This document shows, piece after piece, positions 16,254 through 24,916 of a DNA stretch of 64,000 nt. Location: contig JBFXAF010000001.1 of assembly GCA_050184585.1 (NCBI GenBank), positions 248,001-312,000 of the forward strand. Direction: 5' to 3'. Position numbers and translations under genes: made by a program. Each line of letters opens with the position of its first letter. Positions within the stretch are counted from its first letter, which is position 1. This DNA is from JBFXAF01 sp050184585. GTDB lineage: Bacteria; Pseudomonadota; Alphaproteobacteria; Rhizobiales; Rhizobiaceae. Under the pieces are notes generated by a model, which searched no databases, was not told the DNA's origin, and saw only the letters and a program-made list of their open reading frames with translations.

Positions 16254-17336
16254 ATGGCCCATATCGAGCTCAGGAACGTCACGAAGGTCTTCGGCCGGCA
16301 CACGGCGCTCAAGAACCTCAACCTCGAAATCGCCGACGGCGAGTTCTTCGTGCTGCTCGGCGAGACGGGCGCCGGCAAGACGACGACGCTTCGGCTGGTG
16401 GCCGGACTCGACAAGCCGACCGAGGGCCAGGTCTTCATCGACGGCGTCGACGTCGCCGACTGGGGCGCGGCCGAACGCGATGTCGCACTCGTGCTCCAGC
16501 AGTACTCGCTGTACCCGCGCTACACGGTGAGGCAGAACCTCGAATTCCCGCTGAAGCCCAAGATCCGCCGCGTGCCGGACGCCGAGATCGCCGAGCGTGT
16601 CGCGCGGGTGGCGAAGACGCTGCGCATCGAGCATCTTCTCGAGCGCAAGACCGACCGGCTGTCGGGCGGCGAGATGCAGCGCGTGTCGATCGGCCGCGCG
16701 ATCGTTCGCAAGCCGCGCGTGTTCCTGATGGACGAGCCGCTGTCGGCGCTGGACGCCAAGCTCCGCGAGGCGCTGCGCACCGAACTGAAGAACATCCAGA
16801 TGAACCTCGGCCAGACCTTCCTGTTCGTGACGCACGACCAGATCGAGGCGATGTCGATGGGCGACAAGGTCGGTGTGCTCAATCACGGCAAGCTCGTGCA
16901 GACCGGCACGCCCCACGAGATCTATTCGAACCCGCGCGATACATTCGTGGCGGGGTTCGTCGGCTCGCCGCCGATGAACCTGCTGCCCGGCAAGGTCGTC
17001 GCCGACCGCGCCGTCGTCGCTCCGACCAGCTTCGAGCTGCCGCTGAACGGCCAGGCCAAGGCCGCTCCGACAGACGGGCGTCCGCTGATCTTCGGCATCC
17101 GGCCGGAGGACGTCACACTCGCGGCGGACGCACCCGTTGCGGCGATGGTGCACGACGTGGAGAACCACGGCGTGGAAAAGATCGTCACGCTACGCGTCGG
17201 CGACGCCATGCTGCGGGCGACCGTTCCCGCGCGCACGATCGTCGCGATCGAGGATACGGTTCGCATGGCGTGGAACCCCGAGAAGGTCGTGCTTTTCGAT
17301 GGTGGGACGGGGATCAGCCTGAGGCATCAGGGGTAG
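16254..17336 (+). CDS. ABC transporter ATP-binding protein 2
   Basis: This 360-aa ATPase has Walker A GETGAGKTT, signature LSGGEMQRVSIGRAI, Walker B VFLMDEP and switch VTHDQIEA. The Walker A has GETGAGKTT where MalK usually has GxSGCGK. A C-terminal TOBE region is present. It starts 2 bp after ATPase 1, so both are coordinately made. Two different ATPases in one carbohydrate-type operon is a known but minority arrangement (for example rhizobial glycerol uptake). Confidence 0.9.
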   Translation: MAHIELRNVTKVFGRHTALKNLNLEIADGEFFVLLGETGAGKTTTLRLVAGLDKPTEGQVFIDGVDVADWGAAERDVALVLQQYSLYPRYTVRQNLEFPLKPKIRRVPDAEIAERVARVAKTLRIEHLLERKTDRLSGGEMQRVSIGRAIVRKPRVFLMDEPLSALDAKLREALRTELKNIQMNLGQTFLFVTHDQIEAMSMGDKVGVLNHGKLVQTGTPHEIYSNPRDTFVAGFVGSPPMNLLPGKVVADRAVVAPTSFELPLNGQAKAAPTDGRPLIFGIRPEDVTLAADAPVAAMVHDVENHGVEKIVTLRVGDAMLRATVPARTIVAIEDTVRMAWNPEKVVLFDGGTGISLRHQG

Positions 17337-17383
17337 GAGCCCTTCCGCTCGCCCTTCCCTGGGGAAAGGGCTATGGTCGGGCC

Positions 17384-18919
17384 ATGGCGGTCTCGCGACT
17401 ATCCTTCGGTCCATTCGCGCTCGATGCCGAGCGCGGCGTCCTGATCCGTGAAGGCAAGCCGGCCCAGCTCGGGCAGCGTGCGGCAGCGCTGCTCCAGGCG
17501 CTCGTCGAGGCCGGCGGCGCCCCTGTCACAAAAACCGAACTGATGGACCGGGGGTGGCCTGGCCTTACTGTCGAGGAAGGCAACCTGACCGTCCAGATCG
17601 CGGCCCTGCGCAAGGCACTTGGCAACGGTCCCGAGGGGCACGACTGGATCATCACTGTCCCGCGGCTAGGCTACCGCCTTCTCAACATACGCCAAATGGG
17701 CAGTTCGGCCGACACATCGGCGCAGCCTTCGCTGGCGGTCCTGCCCTTTCAAGACCTTGGCGCCGACTCGGCGCAGGACTGGTTCGCGGACGGCGTGGTC
17801 GAGGACATCATCACCGCCCTCAGCCGCTTCAGAAGCTTCGCGGTGATCGCACGCAACTCCTCCTTCACCTACAAAGGCCGCGCAGTGGACGTTCGGCAGG
17901 TGGCCAAGGAACTCGGCGTCCGCTACGTGCTCGAAGGCAGTCTTCGTCGCGCGGGGAACCGCCTGCGGATCGCGGCCCAACTCGCGGACGGTACGACCGG
18001 CGCGCATCTTTGGGCCGAGAACTTCGACGGCACGGTCGAGGACGTGTTCGAGTTTCAAGACAGCATAACCGACGGTGTCGCATCGATCGTCGGCTCTCAG
18101 ATCGAGGCCGCCGAGATCCGCCGCTCCCGGCTGGAGCGCCCAGGCTCCATCGCCGTCTACGATATCCAGCTCAAGGCGCAGGCGACGCGGAATTTCACAG
18201 GAACAGAAAAGGAGAACGCCGAAGCATATGCGTTGCTGACGGAGGCCCTCCAACTCGAACCCGATAACGCCCTGACCCTTGCGCAGGCTGCGTGGGCTCT
18301 CAGCCGGAGGGGTGCGATGGGTCGTCAGGAAGGCGAGGCCGGCGACCGGGAAAAGAGCGTGCAACTCGCGCACCGGGCGCTCGAACGTGCCAATGGCGAT
18401 CCCATGGTCATGGCCTATTGCGGCTATGTGCTAATTCACATGGCGCGCGACTACGATCTGGCCATGGCGGTCTTCACCACCGCGGTCGAAGCCAATCCAC
18501 ACAATCTGATGGTGGTCAGCGCCGCGGGTGTCGGCCACCTCCATTGCGGCGACGTGGCCGACGCGCTCGCGCTGTTCCGCCGAGCGGACCGACTGAGCCC
18601 TCGCGACAGCCTCGCGCATGTCACGCTGACCGGGATCGCCCATGCGCTGATGGTTCTCGGCGACTATCCCGAAGCGCTTGTCACTGCCGGCCGGTCGCTT
18701 GCCGCAAATCCGAACTATCTGCCGACCTACTGGATGCTGATCGCGGGAAACGCGCATCTCGGCCACATGGACCAGGCCAGACATTATCTAGATGCCTACC
18801 TCAAGGTGGTACCCGAGGCGTCACTTGCCCGCATCCGCGCCGGCCAGCCGGCGAAGCATCCGGACCGCTTGGCCACAATCCTCGATGGACTTCGGCTCGC
18901 GGGCCTGGGGGAGGGCTGA
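17384..18919 (+). CDS. Winged-helix (OmpR-type) / TolB-like / TPR regulator
   Basis: This 511-aa protein has three parts. Residues 1-105 are a PhoB/OmpR-type DNA-binding domain (LTVQIAALRKALG, then IITVPRLGYRL). Residues 115-265 are a TolB-like domain starting LAVLPFQDLG and including FADGVVEDIITALSRF. The remainder is TPR-like repeats. No receiver domain is present. The start MAVSRLSFGPF at 17384 is the domain's natural beginning. It is 47 bp after the ABC operon, so it may be cotranscribed or regulate it. Ligand and targets are unknown. Confidence 0.85.
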   Translation: MAVSRLSFGPFALDAERGVLIREGKPAQLGQRAAALLQALVEAGGAPVTKTELMDRGWPGLTVEEGNLTVQIAALRKALGNGPEGHDWIITVPRLGYRLLNIRQMGSSADTSAQPSLAVLPFQDLGADSAQDWFADGVVEDIITALSRFRSFAVIARNSSFTYKGRAVDVRQVAKELGVRYVLEGSLRRAGNRLRIAAQLADGTTGAHLWAENFDGTVEDVFEFQDSITDGVASIVGSQIEAAEIRRSRLERPGSIAVYDIQLKAQATRNFTGTEKENAEAYALLTEALQLEPDNALTLAQAAWALSRRGAMGRQEGEAGDREKSVQLAHRALERANGDPMVMAYCGYVLIHMARDYDLAMAVFTTAVEANPHNLMVVSAAGVGHLHCGDVADALALFRRADRLSPRDSLAHVTLTGIAHALMVLGDYPEALVTAGRSLAANPNYLPTYWMLIAGNAHLGHMDQARHYLDAYLKVVPEASLARIRAGQPAKHPDRLATILDGLRLAGLGEG

Positions 18920-19054
18920 ATCCATCGCGCCGATCCGGGGCAGGCCGGCCCGCGATTTGTAACAATTCGCAACTCTTAAGACTGCGCTTAGGGACCGAAA
19001 CCGGTCACCAGGGCCAACGTATCGGCATCGAAGCTTCCCAAGGGAGACACGACG

Positions 19055-19258
19055 ATGCTAACCCCCATGAACATTCTATCGACCAGCCAGGGCGAACTTC
19101 ACGGCCGTCGCGCCGACATGGCCGAGATCGAGCGCTCGGCGGAGCGGATGCTCAAGCTTATCGGCATGCTGAAGGCGCTCCTGTGGCCGGTTCACCTTGG
19201 TCCGGCGAAGCGCGGCGTCGACGAACGGGCCGGTCATCCGCGACCATCCGTTGCGTAG
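19055..19258 (+). CDS. Small hypothetical protein (67 aa)
   Basis: The ORF begins MLTPMNILSTSQGELHG after an excellent AAGGGAG site at 9-nt spacing. Residues 20-45 (DMAEIERSAERMLKLIGML) form a plausible amphipathic helix; the tail is basic and proline-rich. I do not recognise a family. The strong ribosome binding site is the main support. The following 265 bp (19259-19523) show no convincing gene. Confidence 0.4.
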   Translation: MLTPMNILSTSQGELHGRRADMAEIERSAERMLKLIGMLKALLWPVHLGPAKRGVDERAGHPRPSVA

Positions 19259-19523
19259 GTCGTCGCGGCCCGCTAGAAGCCCGGCATCGCAACCGCTAGG
19301 GCAGCCGCGCCTTGCCATCGTAACCACCGGTCTCGCTGAATTCGCCCTCGCTCCGGCCGGCTACCGCCGACCGGCAACGAAATCCGTTCGCGAGGCGGCG
19401 GATCGAGACCGGTCAGGCCCTCGCGTCCGGCGCCCATCTCCAGAACACCACGCCTCTCACGGTCTTCGACCGGCATGAACATTCGCCGTCTTGCCGAACC
19501 CCGGTTCGGAAAGCCAAGACGTC

Positions 19524-20126
19524 ATGTCGGTCCTTCACATGCGGTGGACGCTCGTCCCCGCCGCCTCGCCACGTCCCCTTCGCCACTGTTCGACCTGCGG
19601 GATTGATCGCCCCTTCGCCAGCAGCGGCCTGTTCCGGCTGAACGCCAATGGCCGGCGGCTCGACGCCTGGCTGATCTACCGATGCACGGCCTGCGACAGA
19701 ACGTGGAACCGTACGGTCTTCGAGCGGCGGGTCCGCGGCGATATCGCGGACGACATGCTGGAGGGACTGGAGGCGAACGATGCGGATCTGGCGCGGCGCA
19801 TCGAAAACGATGTGTCGCGTCTGGGAGCGCTTGCGCAAGACCCGGAACGTCGCTGGACCGTTGAGACGGTGGTGCTCACAACCGGCTCGCAGGCATGGAC
19901 GTCCGTCCGCCTCGAGATCGCGGCACCTGCGGGAGGGCCACGCCTCGACCGGTTGCTGTGCAACGAACTCGGCCTGTCGCGACGGACGGTTGTGCGAATG
20001 GCGGAGGAGGGGAGGCTGTTGGTCGAGGCCGGGACTGCGGACCGACTGCGGCGGGCCGTCAGCGGCAGCGTGGTGCTGACGTTCATCGAGCCGGGCGTGG
20101 CGCTGCTGGATCGGGCGAAGTGTTGA
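19524..20126 (+). CDS. DUF1062 family protein with S4-like C-terminus
   Basis: This is a protein of about 200 aa. The N-terminal part has two CxxC pairs (CSTCGIDRPF and CTACDRTWN), a likely zinc site, with conserved LNANGRRLDAWLIYRC between them, as in DUF1062. The C-terminal 55 residues (LDRLLCNELGLSRRTVVRMAEEGRLL) look like an S4 RNA-binding motif. Together this suggests an RNA- or ribosome-related role, which is inference. Starts at 19524 and 19539 are both possible; neither has a strong ribosome binding site. Confidence 0.75.
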   Translation: MSVLHMRWTLVPAASPRPLRHCSTCGIDRPFASSGLFRLNANGRRLDAWLIYRCTACDRTWNRTVFERRVRGDIADDMLEGLEANDADLARRIENDVSRLGALAQDPERRWTVETVVLTTGSQAWTSVRLEIAAPAGGPRLDRLLCNELGLSRRTVVRMAEEGRLLVEAGTADRLRRAVSGSVVLTFIEPGVALLDRAKC

Positions 20127-20141
20127 CGTTCACCAACAATG

Positions 20142-20164
20142 AAAAAGGCCCGCCGAAGCGGGCC
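20142..20164 (-). terminator. Intrinsic terminator of phasin 1
   Basis: Read on the minus strand, GGCCCGC-TTCG-GCGGGCC is a perfect 7-bp GC stem with a UUCG tetraloop, followed by TTTTT. It lies 28 bp after the phasin stop. It may also stop the convergent DUF1062 transcript less efficiently. Confidence 0.88.
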
Positions 20165-20191
20165 CTGGTCTTCACCGGTCCGAGAACGGTC

Positions 20192-20680
20192 TCAGGCGGC
20201 CTTCTTGCCGAAGTCGTAGATCCTGCCGATCTCGGCCTGGACGGTCTTGGCGCCGTCGGCGACGACGGTGCGGGCGGTCTCGGCCGCTTCGCGGACGCGC
20301 TCGTAGTTGGCGCGGGCGTTCTCGCGGACGAAGTCGGCCTGGACCTGCACGGCCTCGTTAATCGACTTCGAGCCGGCGACCTTCTCGACCGTCGTCAGCG
20401 CGTGCTGAACATTGGCCAGCGTCATGTCGAGCAGGCCACGGGTGAGGTTGGCGTAGCCGCCGACGAAAGACGTCGCCAGCTTCTCGGCGCCGTCGGTGAG
20501 CTTGCCAGCCGTGCCGTGGACGCTCTCGGCGCGCTCCTTGGCCGAATTGGCGGTGCGCTGCACGAAGTCGCGCGCGGCGGCGGGAACCTCGATCTTGGAC
20601 TGGATATTGGTCATCGTCTCGCGGACCTGGTCGACATAGGACTGGGCGGCGGACTGGGTCTTGGTGGAAGCCTTGGTCAT
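20192..20680 (-). CDS. phaP: Phasin family protein 1 (PHA granule-associated)
   Basis: This is a 162-aa, almost entirely helical protein rich in Ala, Lys, Glu and Gln. The core QADFVRENARANYERVREAAETART is typical of alphaproteobacterial phasins, which coat PHA granules. The start MTKASTKTQ at 20680 follows GGAGAGAGAA; the longer frame has no start signals. The upstream region carries two TGC-N3-GCA motifs that may bind a PhaR-type repressor. A perfect intrinsic terminator follows. It is one of two phasins in the window. Confidence 0.85.
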   Translation of the reverse strand: MTKASTKTQSAAQSYVDQVRETMTNIQSKIEVPAAARDFVQRTANSAKERAESVHGTAGKLTDGAEKLATSFVGGYANLTRGLLDMTLANVQHALTTVEKVAGSKSINEAVQVQADFVRENARANYERVREAAETARTVVADGAKTVQAEIGRIYDFGKKAA

Positions 20681-20760
20681 TTCTCTCTCCATTCTCGTTA
20701 GGGAGCCATGGTCGCCCCGTCCGTCATGGCCCGGGGATGACGCTGATATAGGTGAAAGCA

Positions 20761-20795
20761 TTGTGCAGTGCAACATGGCTTTATGGTGCGCCGCA
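20761..20795. promoter_or_regulatory. Candidate PhaR operators upstream of phasin 1
   Basis: TGCAGTGCA within 20761-20775 and TGCGCCGCA at 20787-20795 both fit TGC-N3-GCA, close to the CTGC-N3/4-GCAG sites described for PhaR in Paracoccus. They lie about 80-115 bp before the phasin start, next to AT-rich sequence. PhaR itself is not in the window. Confidence 0.4.
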
Positions 20796-20948
20796 ATATT
20801 TCCTTTAAGGCAATGAAAAAAAACGGAGAAATCTGCAAACGCCTAACGTAGACAGCGCAGGAAAAGACCGTTCGTGCTTGAAATCGGCTGGAATCGCCCG
20901 CACATCGCGGCAGGGCGCCCTCGCGCCCGCCGGCCCAGAGGACCGCCC

Positions 20949-22235
20949 ATGCCGAGCCAAGCCGCAGCGACGAGCCTGCCCATGTCGGGACAGGAAACCG
21001 AGAAGATTGCCGCCCTCAGGCGCACCAAGCTTGTGGCGACAGGAGCGCTGGTGGCGTGCTTCCTCGTTTTCCTCGTCGCCAAGGCCTTCGAGGGATTGCA
21101 CCCGGCGATCGGGTTCCTGGCCGCCTTCGCAGAGGCCGCGACCATCGGCGGTCTCGCCGACTGGTACGCGGTGGTCGCGCTATTCAAGCGCCCACTCGGT
21201 CTGCCGATCCCGCATACGGCTATCATTCCGGAGAACCAAGGCCGCATCGCCGACAATCTCGGCCGCTTCATCGAGTTGAACTTCCTGGCGCCGGATCCGG
21301 TGAAAGAAAAGCTGGCCGAGGTCGACTTCGCGGCGCTGGTCGCCGACTGGCTGTCCGACCGGGAGCGCGCGGACGGCCTGTCACGCTTCGTCGGAAGGCT
21401 GGTGCCGCAGACGCTGTCGGCGATCGAGCAGTCCGGCCTGCGGGGCTTCGTGACCGCGAGGATGCTGGCGCAGGTGGAGAAGGTGGAAGTGGCGCCGCTG
21501 GCGGCGGAACTGCTTTCGGCCTTTACCGATGACCGGCGCCACCAGCGGCTGTTCGACGAGTTCACCAAGGTGGTCGGAAAGTTCCTCGCCGACGAGAAGG
21601 CCCTCGAGGCGCTCCGCGACAAGATTCGCGAGGAGCTGCCGTCTCTGTTCAACCTGTTCCGCGCCGACGCCTATCTCCTGAAGCGTATCGTCAAGTCCGC
21701 GAGCTCATTGCTCGAAGAGGTGAGGGAGGATGCCGATCACCCCATGCGAGCAGACTTCGACGGCTTCGTGAAGAGGTTCATCGAGCGGCTTCGGAAGTCC
21801 AAGGACTATGCGAAGCGGGCGGAGAAGATGAAGCGCGACTTCCTTGCGCGGCCGGAGCTCTCGGACCTGGCGGGCGACATGTGGGACAGCCTGAGGCTGT
21901 TCATAGAGCAGGACGCCAGGTCGGATGATTCGATGATCCGAAGGCACCTCGCCAGCATGTTCGTCGAGGTCGGCCGTCACCTCGCCAGCGATCCGCAGAT
22001 ACGTGCCGACATGAACCAGGGATTCGTCGTCGCGCTGGCGTCCTTCGTGGAGACACAGAAGAGCGGGGTGTCGCGGTTCATCTCCGACCAGGTGAAGCGC
22101 TGGGACCTCGCCCAGCTGACGCGGCTGATCGAGATCAACATCGGCCGCGACCTGCAATACATCCGCTTCAACGGCATGCTGATCGGCGGCCTGGCAGGCG
22201 TGGCGCTGCACCTGGCGGAGCTGATCCTCGCCTAA
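20949..22235 (+). CDS. DUF445 family membrane protein
   Basis: This is a 428-aa protein. A hydrophobic segment at about residues 27-50 is followed by the family's GFLAAFAEAATIGGLADWYAVVALFKRPLGLPIPHTAIIP signature (seen in parts). A long helical region follows, and a C-terminal hydrophobic helix (NGMLIGGLAGVALHLAELILA) ends the protein. Two end helices with a helical middle suggest an envelope-spanning or tethered protein; no function is established. The start at 20949 has AGAGGA upstream. Its stop overlaps the convergent DJ-1 gene by 4 bp. Confidence 0.82.
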   Translation: MPSQAAATSLPMSGQETEKIAALRRTKLVATGALVACFLVFLVAKAFEGLHPAIGFLAAFAEAATIGGLADWYAVVALFKRPLGLPIPHTAIIPENQGRIADNLGRFIELNFLAPDPVKEKLAEVDFAALVADWLSDRERADGLSRFVGRLVPQTLSAIEQSGLRGFVTARMLAQVEKVEVAPLAAELLSAFTDDRRHQRLFDEFTKVVGKFLADEKALEALRDKIREELPSLFNLFRADAYLLKRIVKSASSLLEEVREDADHPMRADFDGFVKRFIERLRKSKDYAKRAEKMKRDFLARPELSDLAGDMWDSLRLFIEQDARSDDSMIRRHLASMFVEVGRHLASDPQIRADMNQGFVVALASFVETQKSGVSRFISDQVKRWDLAQLTRLIEINIGRDLQYIRFNGMLIGGLAGVALHLAELILA

Positions 22236-23374
22236 CGCGGACCACGTGGATATTCGAGCTGCATGGCCACGACGTCCGCGGTGCGCTCGCCGTAGCGCTC
22301 GGCGATCTGGCGCAATGTGCGGTCCAAGGCTCGAGCCGGTGGCGCGTCGGCGAAATCCGGCACGCGCCCGTCCGCCGGCCAGTCCGACGCCGCGCGGTCG
22401 GGGACGATGGCGAGGCCGCTCAGCGTCGGAACAGGGTCCGTGGTCGGGGCGAATGTCACCGCCTGCGAGCGGTAGGTGCGCGACCAGGAATCGGCGACCA
22501 TCGCCAGCGACACCTCGTCGATGCCGGGCGTCAGCGCGATGCCGCGCTCCTCGCGGTTCCAGAAGGCGAAGACGTTGCCGAGCACGGTCATGGCGAAGGG
22601 CCGGTTGAGGCGGAACGCGGCGCTGGCGTGGCGTGCGTCCCAGCTGGCGATGCCGAGTTCCGCAGCGACTGACTCCGCCCTGGCGCGGCCGGCGATCGCC
22701 TCGATCAGCGTGAGCATCATCGGCATCGAGGCGGTGATGCCCGTGGTCGTCGCGACATCGCCGTCGGCGACGAAGCGACGGTCGGCGACGTATTCGAGGC
22801 TCGGCGTCTCCTCGCGCAACTGATCGAGCGAATACCAGTGCGTCGTGGCCTGCCTGCCGTCGAGCAGGCCGGCTGCGCCCACGACCGTCGCGCCGACGCA
22901 GACGCCGATCACCGTCGCGCCCTTGTTCGACTGGCTCCGGATCCAGGCGAGCGCGACCGCGTCGTCATGGGGTTCCATCGCGGGCACAATGACGTAGTCC
23001 GCGCCGTCCGGATGGGCGGCGTCGAACTCGGCGATGGTCTGGTCCGCCTGAACAGTCAAGGCCGGGTAAAGCGTCACCGGACCCGGCCCGGTCGAAAGCG
23101 CCACCACGTCGGCCACGTCCGCGCGCTTCAGTATGCCGTAGGGCATCAGATAGTCGGTGGTCTCGGTCTTGTCGTTGATGCCGAGGATGGCGATGAGCGG
23201 GCGTTCGCGATCAGGCTTCAGCGCGGCAAGCGTGGCCCTGGTCTCGTCGTCAGCGATCGGCGCTGGCGCGACGGCGGCCGGCGCCGGCGGCAGGGTGACG
23301 AGCCAGCCGGCGACGCCCGCGGCCGAGAGCACCGCAAGCGCGAGCACGCCCCAAAGGATCAGTCGAAGGGTCAT
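22232..23374 (-). CDS. Membrane-anchored DJ-1/PfpI-domain protein
   Basis: This is a 380-aa protein with an N-terminal hydrophobic anchor (LRLILWGVLALAVLSAAGVAGWLV) and a DJ-1/PfpI domain. The domain has the nucleophile-elbow Cys in GVCVGATVVGAAGLLDGRQATTHW, the same layout as the GlxA N-terminal domain. Unlike GlxA proteins it has no AraC DNA-binding domain; about 130 C-terminal residues are of unknown type. It is divergent from a GlxA-type regulator 93 bp away. It may be an envelope sensor or hydrolase. The start MTLRLILW was preferred to Met1 (23395). Confidence 0.7.
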   Translation of the reverse strand: MTLRLILWGVLALAVLSAAGVAGWLVTLPPAPAAVAPAPIADDETRATLAALKPDRERPLIAILGINDKTETTDYLMPYGILKRADVADVVALSTGPGPVTLYPALTVQADQTIAEFDAAHPDGADYVIVPAMEPHDDAVALAWIRSQSNKGATVIGVCVGATVVGAAGLLDGRQATTHWYSLDQLREETPSLEYVADRRFVADGDVATTTGITASMPMMLTLIEAIAGRARAESVAAELGIASWDARHASAAFRLNRPFAMTVLGNVFAFWNREERGIALTPGIDEVSLAMVADSWSRTYRSQAVTFAPTTDPVPTLSGLAIVPDRAASDWPADGRVPDFADAPPARALDRTLRQIAERYGERTADVVAMQLEYPRGPR

Positions 23375-23467
23375 GGGTCCTCGCTCCAGCATCACAATCC
23401 ACCCTTGACCGGGGATGTAGTGCAGCTAGGCTTTGGCCGAAATGACATAAATCAGGCGAAAACCGCC

Positions 23468-24403
23468 ATGCCGCGTTCGATCGCGATCGTCCTTCATCCC
23501 GGTTTTCAGTTGCTCGACGTGGCCGGTCCGGTGGCAGCGTTCGAGATGGCCGAACGGTTCCGGCCGGGCAGCTACACGCTGACGCTGATGGCCCCGGACG
23601 GAGGAGACATCGAAAGCTCGTCCGGCCTGACGCTCGCCGCCAAGCGGCTGGGCGAGGGGCCGTGCGACACCGTCATCGTGTCGGGCGGCGAGATCGTGCG
23701 GTCGATGGCGGCGGCCCACGCGATCGTCGCATGGCTGGGCCGGGTCGAGGCGCGGCGCATCGCCAGCGTCTGCTCCGGCGCGTTCCTGCTTGCCGAGGCA
23801 AGACTGCTCGACGGCCGCCGCGCGACGACGCACTGGAACAGCACCGGCGATTTCGGCCGCCGCTATCCAGGGGTGAAGCTCGACGCGGAGCGCATATTCA
23901 CCCAGGACGGAAATGTCTGGACCTCGGCCGGCATCTCGGCGGGCATCGACCTTGCGCTGGCGCTGATCGAGGACGATCTCGGCCCGGAGATCGCCAGGCG
24001 CACGGCGCAGCAGCTCGTCGTCCATCAGCGCCGGCCGGGCGGCCAGTCTCAGTTCTCTTCGCTGGTGGAACTCGGCGGGCGGACAGGACGCTTCGCCGAG
24101 CTGATCGGCTGGATGCGGGACCATCTCCCGGAAGTCCTCACAGTGGAGCGCCTTGCGGAGCAGGCAGCGATGAGCCCGCGCAACTTCGCCCGCGCCTTCG
24201 CCACGGAAACGGGAACCACGCCGGCGAAAGCCGTCGAACGCATGCGTCTCGAGACCGCCCGGGTGGCAGTCGAGGAAACGCATGCACCCCTGGACCATAT
24301 CGCGGAGGCGTCCGGCTTCGGCGATGCGGGGCGCATGCGGCGGGCCTTCCTGCGCGCGCTTGGGCAGCCGCCGCAGGCGATCAGACGCGCCGCGCGCGGT
24401 TAG
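23468..24403 (+). CDS. GlxA-family AraC-type transcriptional regulator
   Basis: This 311-aa protein has an N-terminal DJ-1-like domain (residues 1-175, elbow SVCSGAFLLAEARLLDGRRATTHW) and a C-terminal AraC helix-turn-helix pair (about 215-308; MSPRNFARAFATETGTTPAKAVERMRLETAR and ASGFGDAGRMRRAFLRALG in parts). The start MPRSIAIVLHPGF is the domain's normal beginning; the ORF extends further upstream only by chance. It probably controls the divergent DJ-1 gene. Confidence 0.88.
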   Translation: MPRSIAIVLHPGFQLLDVAGPVAAFEMAERFRPGSYTLTLMAPDGGDIESSSGLTLAAKRLGEGPCDTVIVSGGEIVRSMAAAHAIVAWLGRVEARRIASVCSGAFLLAEARLLDGRRATTHWNSTGDFGRRYPGVKLDAERIFTQDGNVWTSAGISAGIDLALALIEDDLGPEIARRTAQQLVVHQRRPGGQSQFSSLVELGGRTGRFAELIGWMRDHLPEVLTVERLAEQAAMSPRNFARAFATETGTTPAKAVERMRLETARVAVEETHAPLDHIAEASGFGDAGRMRRAFLRALGQPPQAIRRAARG

Positions 24404-24484
24404 CGCCGCGCTCGATTGACCGCCTCCGCCTTTGATCTAATCTCGTTTCACGGCCGGCTTCTCCGGCCCGACGGGAGGACGACA

Positions 24485-24916
24485 ATGGCCAAGAAAGCCG
24501 AACCAGAGAACTTCACAGACATGTTCGCCAAGCTGGGCGAGGGGCTGAAACTGCCGAACGTCGACGTCGAGAAGGTCCTCGCGCATCACAAGAAGAACCT
24601 CGAGGCTCTGCAGAAGTCGGCTCAGGCGGGGGCCGCGGGCGCGCAGAACCTGATGGCGAAACAGCGCGAGGTCCTGCAGGAGACGCTCGCCGACATCACC
24701 GACATGGCGAGGAATTTCGGCGGGTCCGGCAACCCGCAGGACTTTGTCGCGAAGCAGGTCGAGTTTGCGCGCAAGTCGTTCGAGGCCGCGGTCAAGCATG
24801 CCGGCGATTCGGCCGACATCGTCAGGAAATCGGGATCCGAGTCCATCGAAGTCCTCCGCGCGCGCATCAAGGACGCAATGGAGGAGGTTCGCGAAACCTT
24901 CGAGCAGAAGAAGTGA
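24485..24916 (+). CDS. Phasin family protein 2
   Basis: This is a 143-aa helical protein: FTDMFAKLGEGLKLPNVDVEKVL, then HHKKNLEALQKSAQAGAAGAQNL, and a KQVEFARKSFEAAVKHAGD region typical of TIGR01841-type phasins (seen in parts). The start MAKKAEPE follows GGGAGGACGACA. It differs clearly from phasin 1, so they are separate subfamilies. Its stop overlaps the GTG start of the following oxidase by 4 bp, an odd pairing for a phasin. Confidence 0.85.
   Translation: MAKKAEPENFTDMFAKLGEGLKLPNVDVEKVLAHHKKNLEALQKSAQAGAAGAQNLMAKQREVLQETLADITDMARNFGGSGNPQDFVAKQVEFARKSFEAAVKHAGDSADIVRKSGSESIEVLRARIKDAMEEVRETFEQKK

Noticed and set aside
17351..17371. Terminator between the ABC operon and the TPR regulator
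   Set aside because: GCCCTTCC/GGAAAGGGC pairing is imperfect and no T-tract follows.
19259..19523. 265-bp gap with short overlapping ORFs
   Set aside because: No frame has a start signal or a recognisable protein; likely non-coding.
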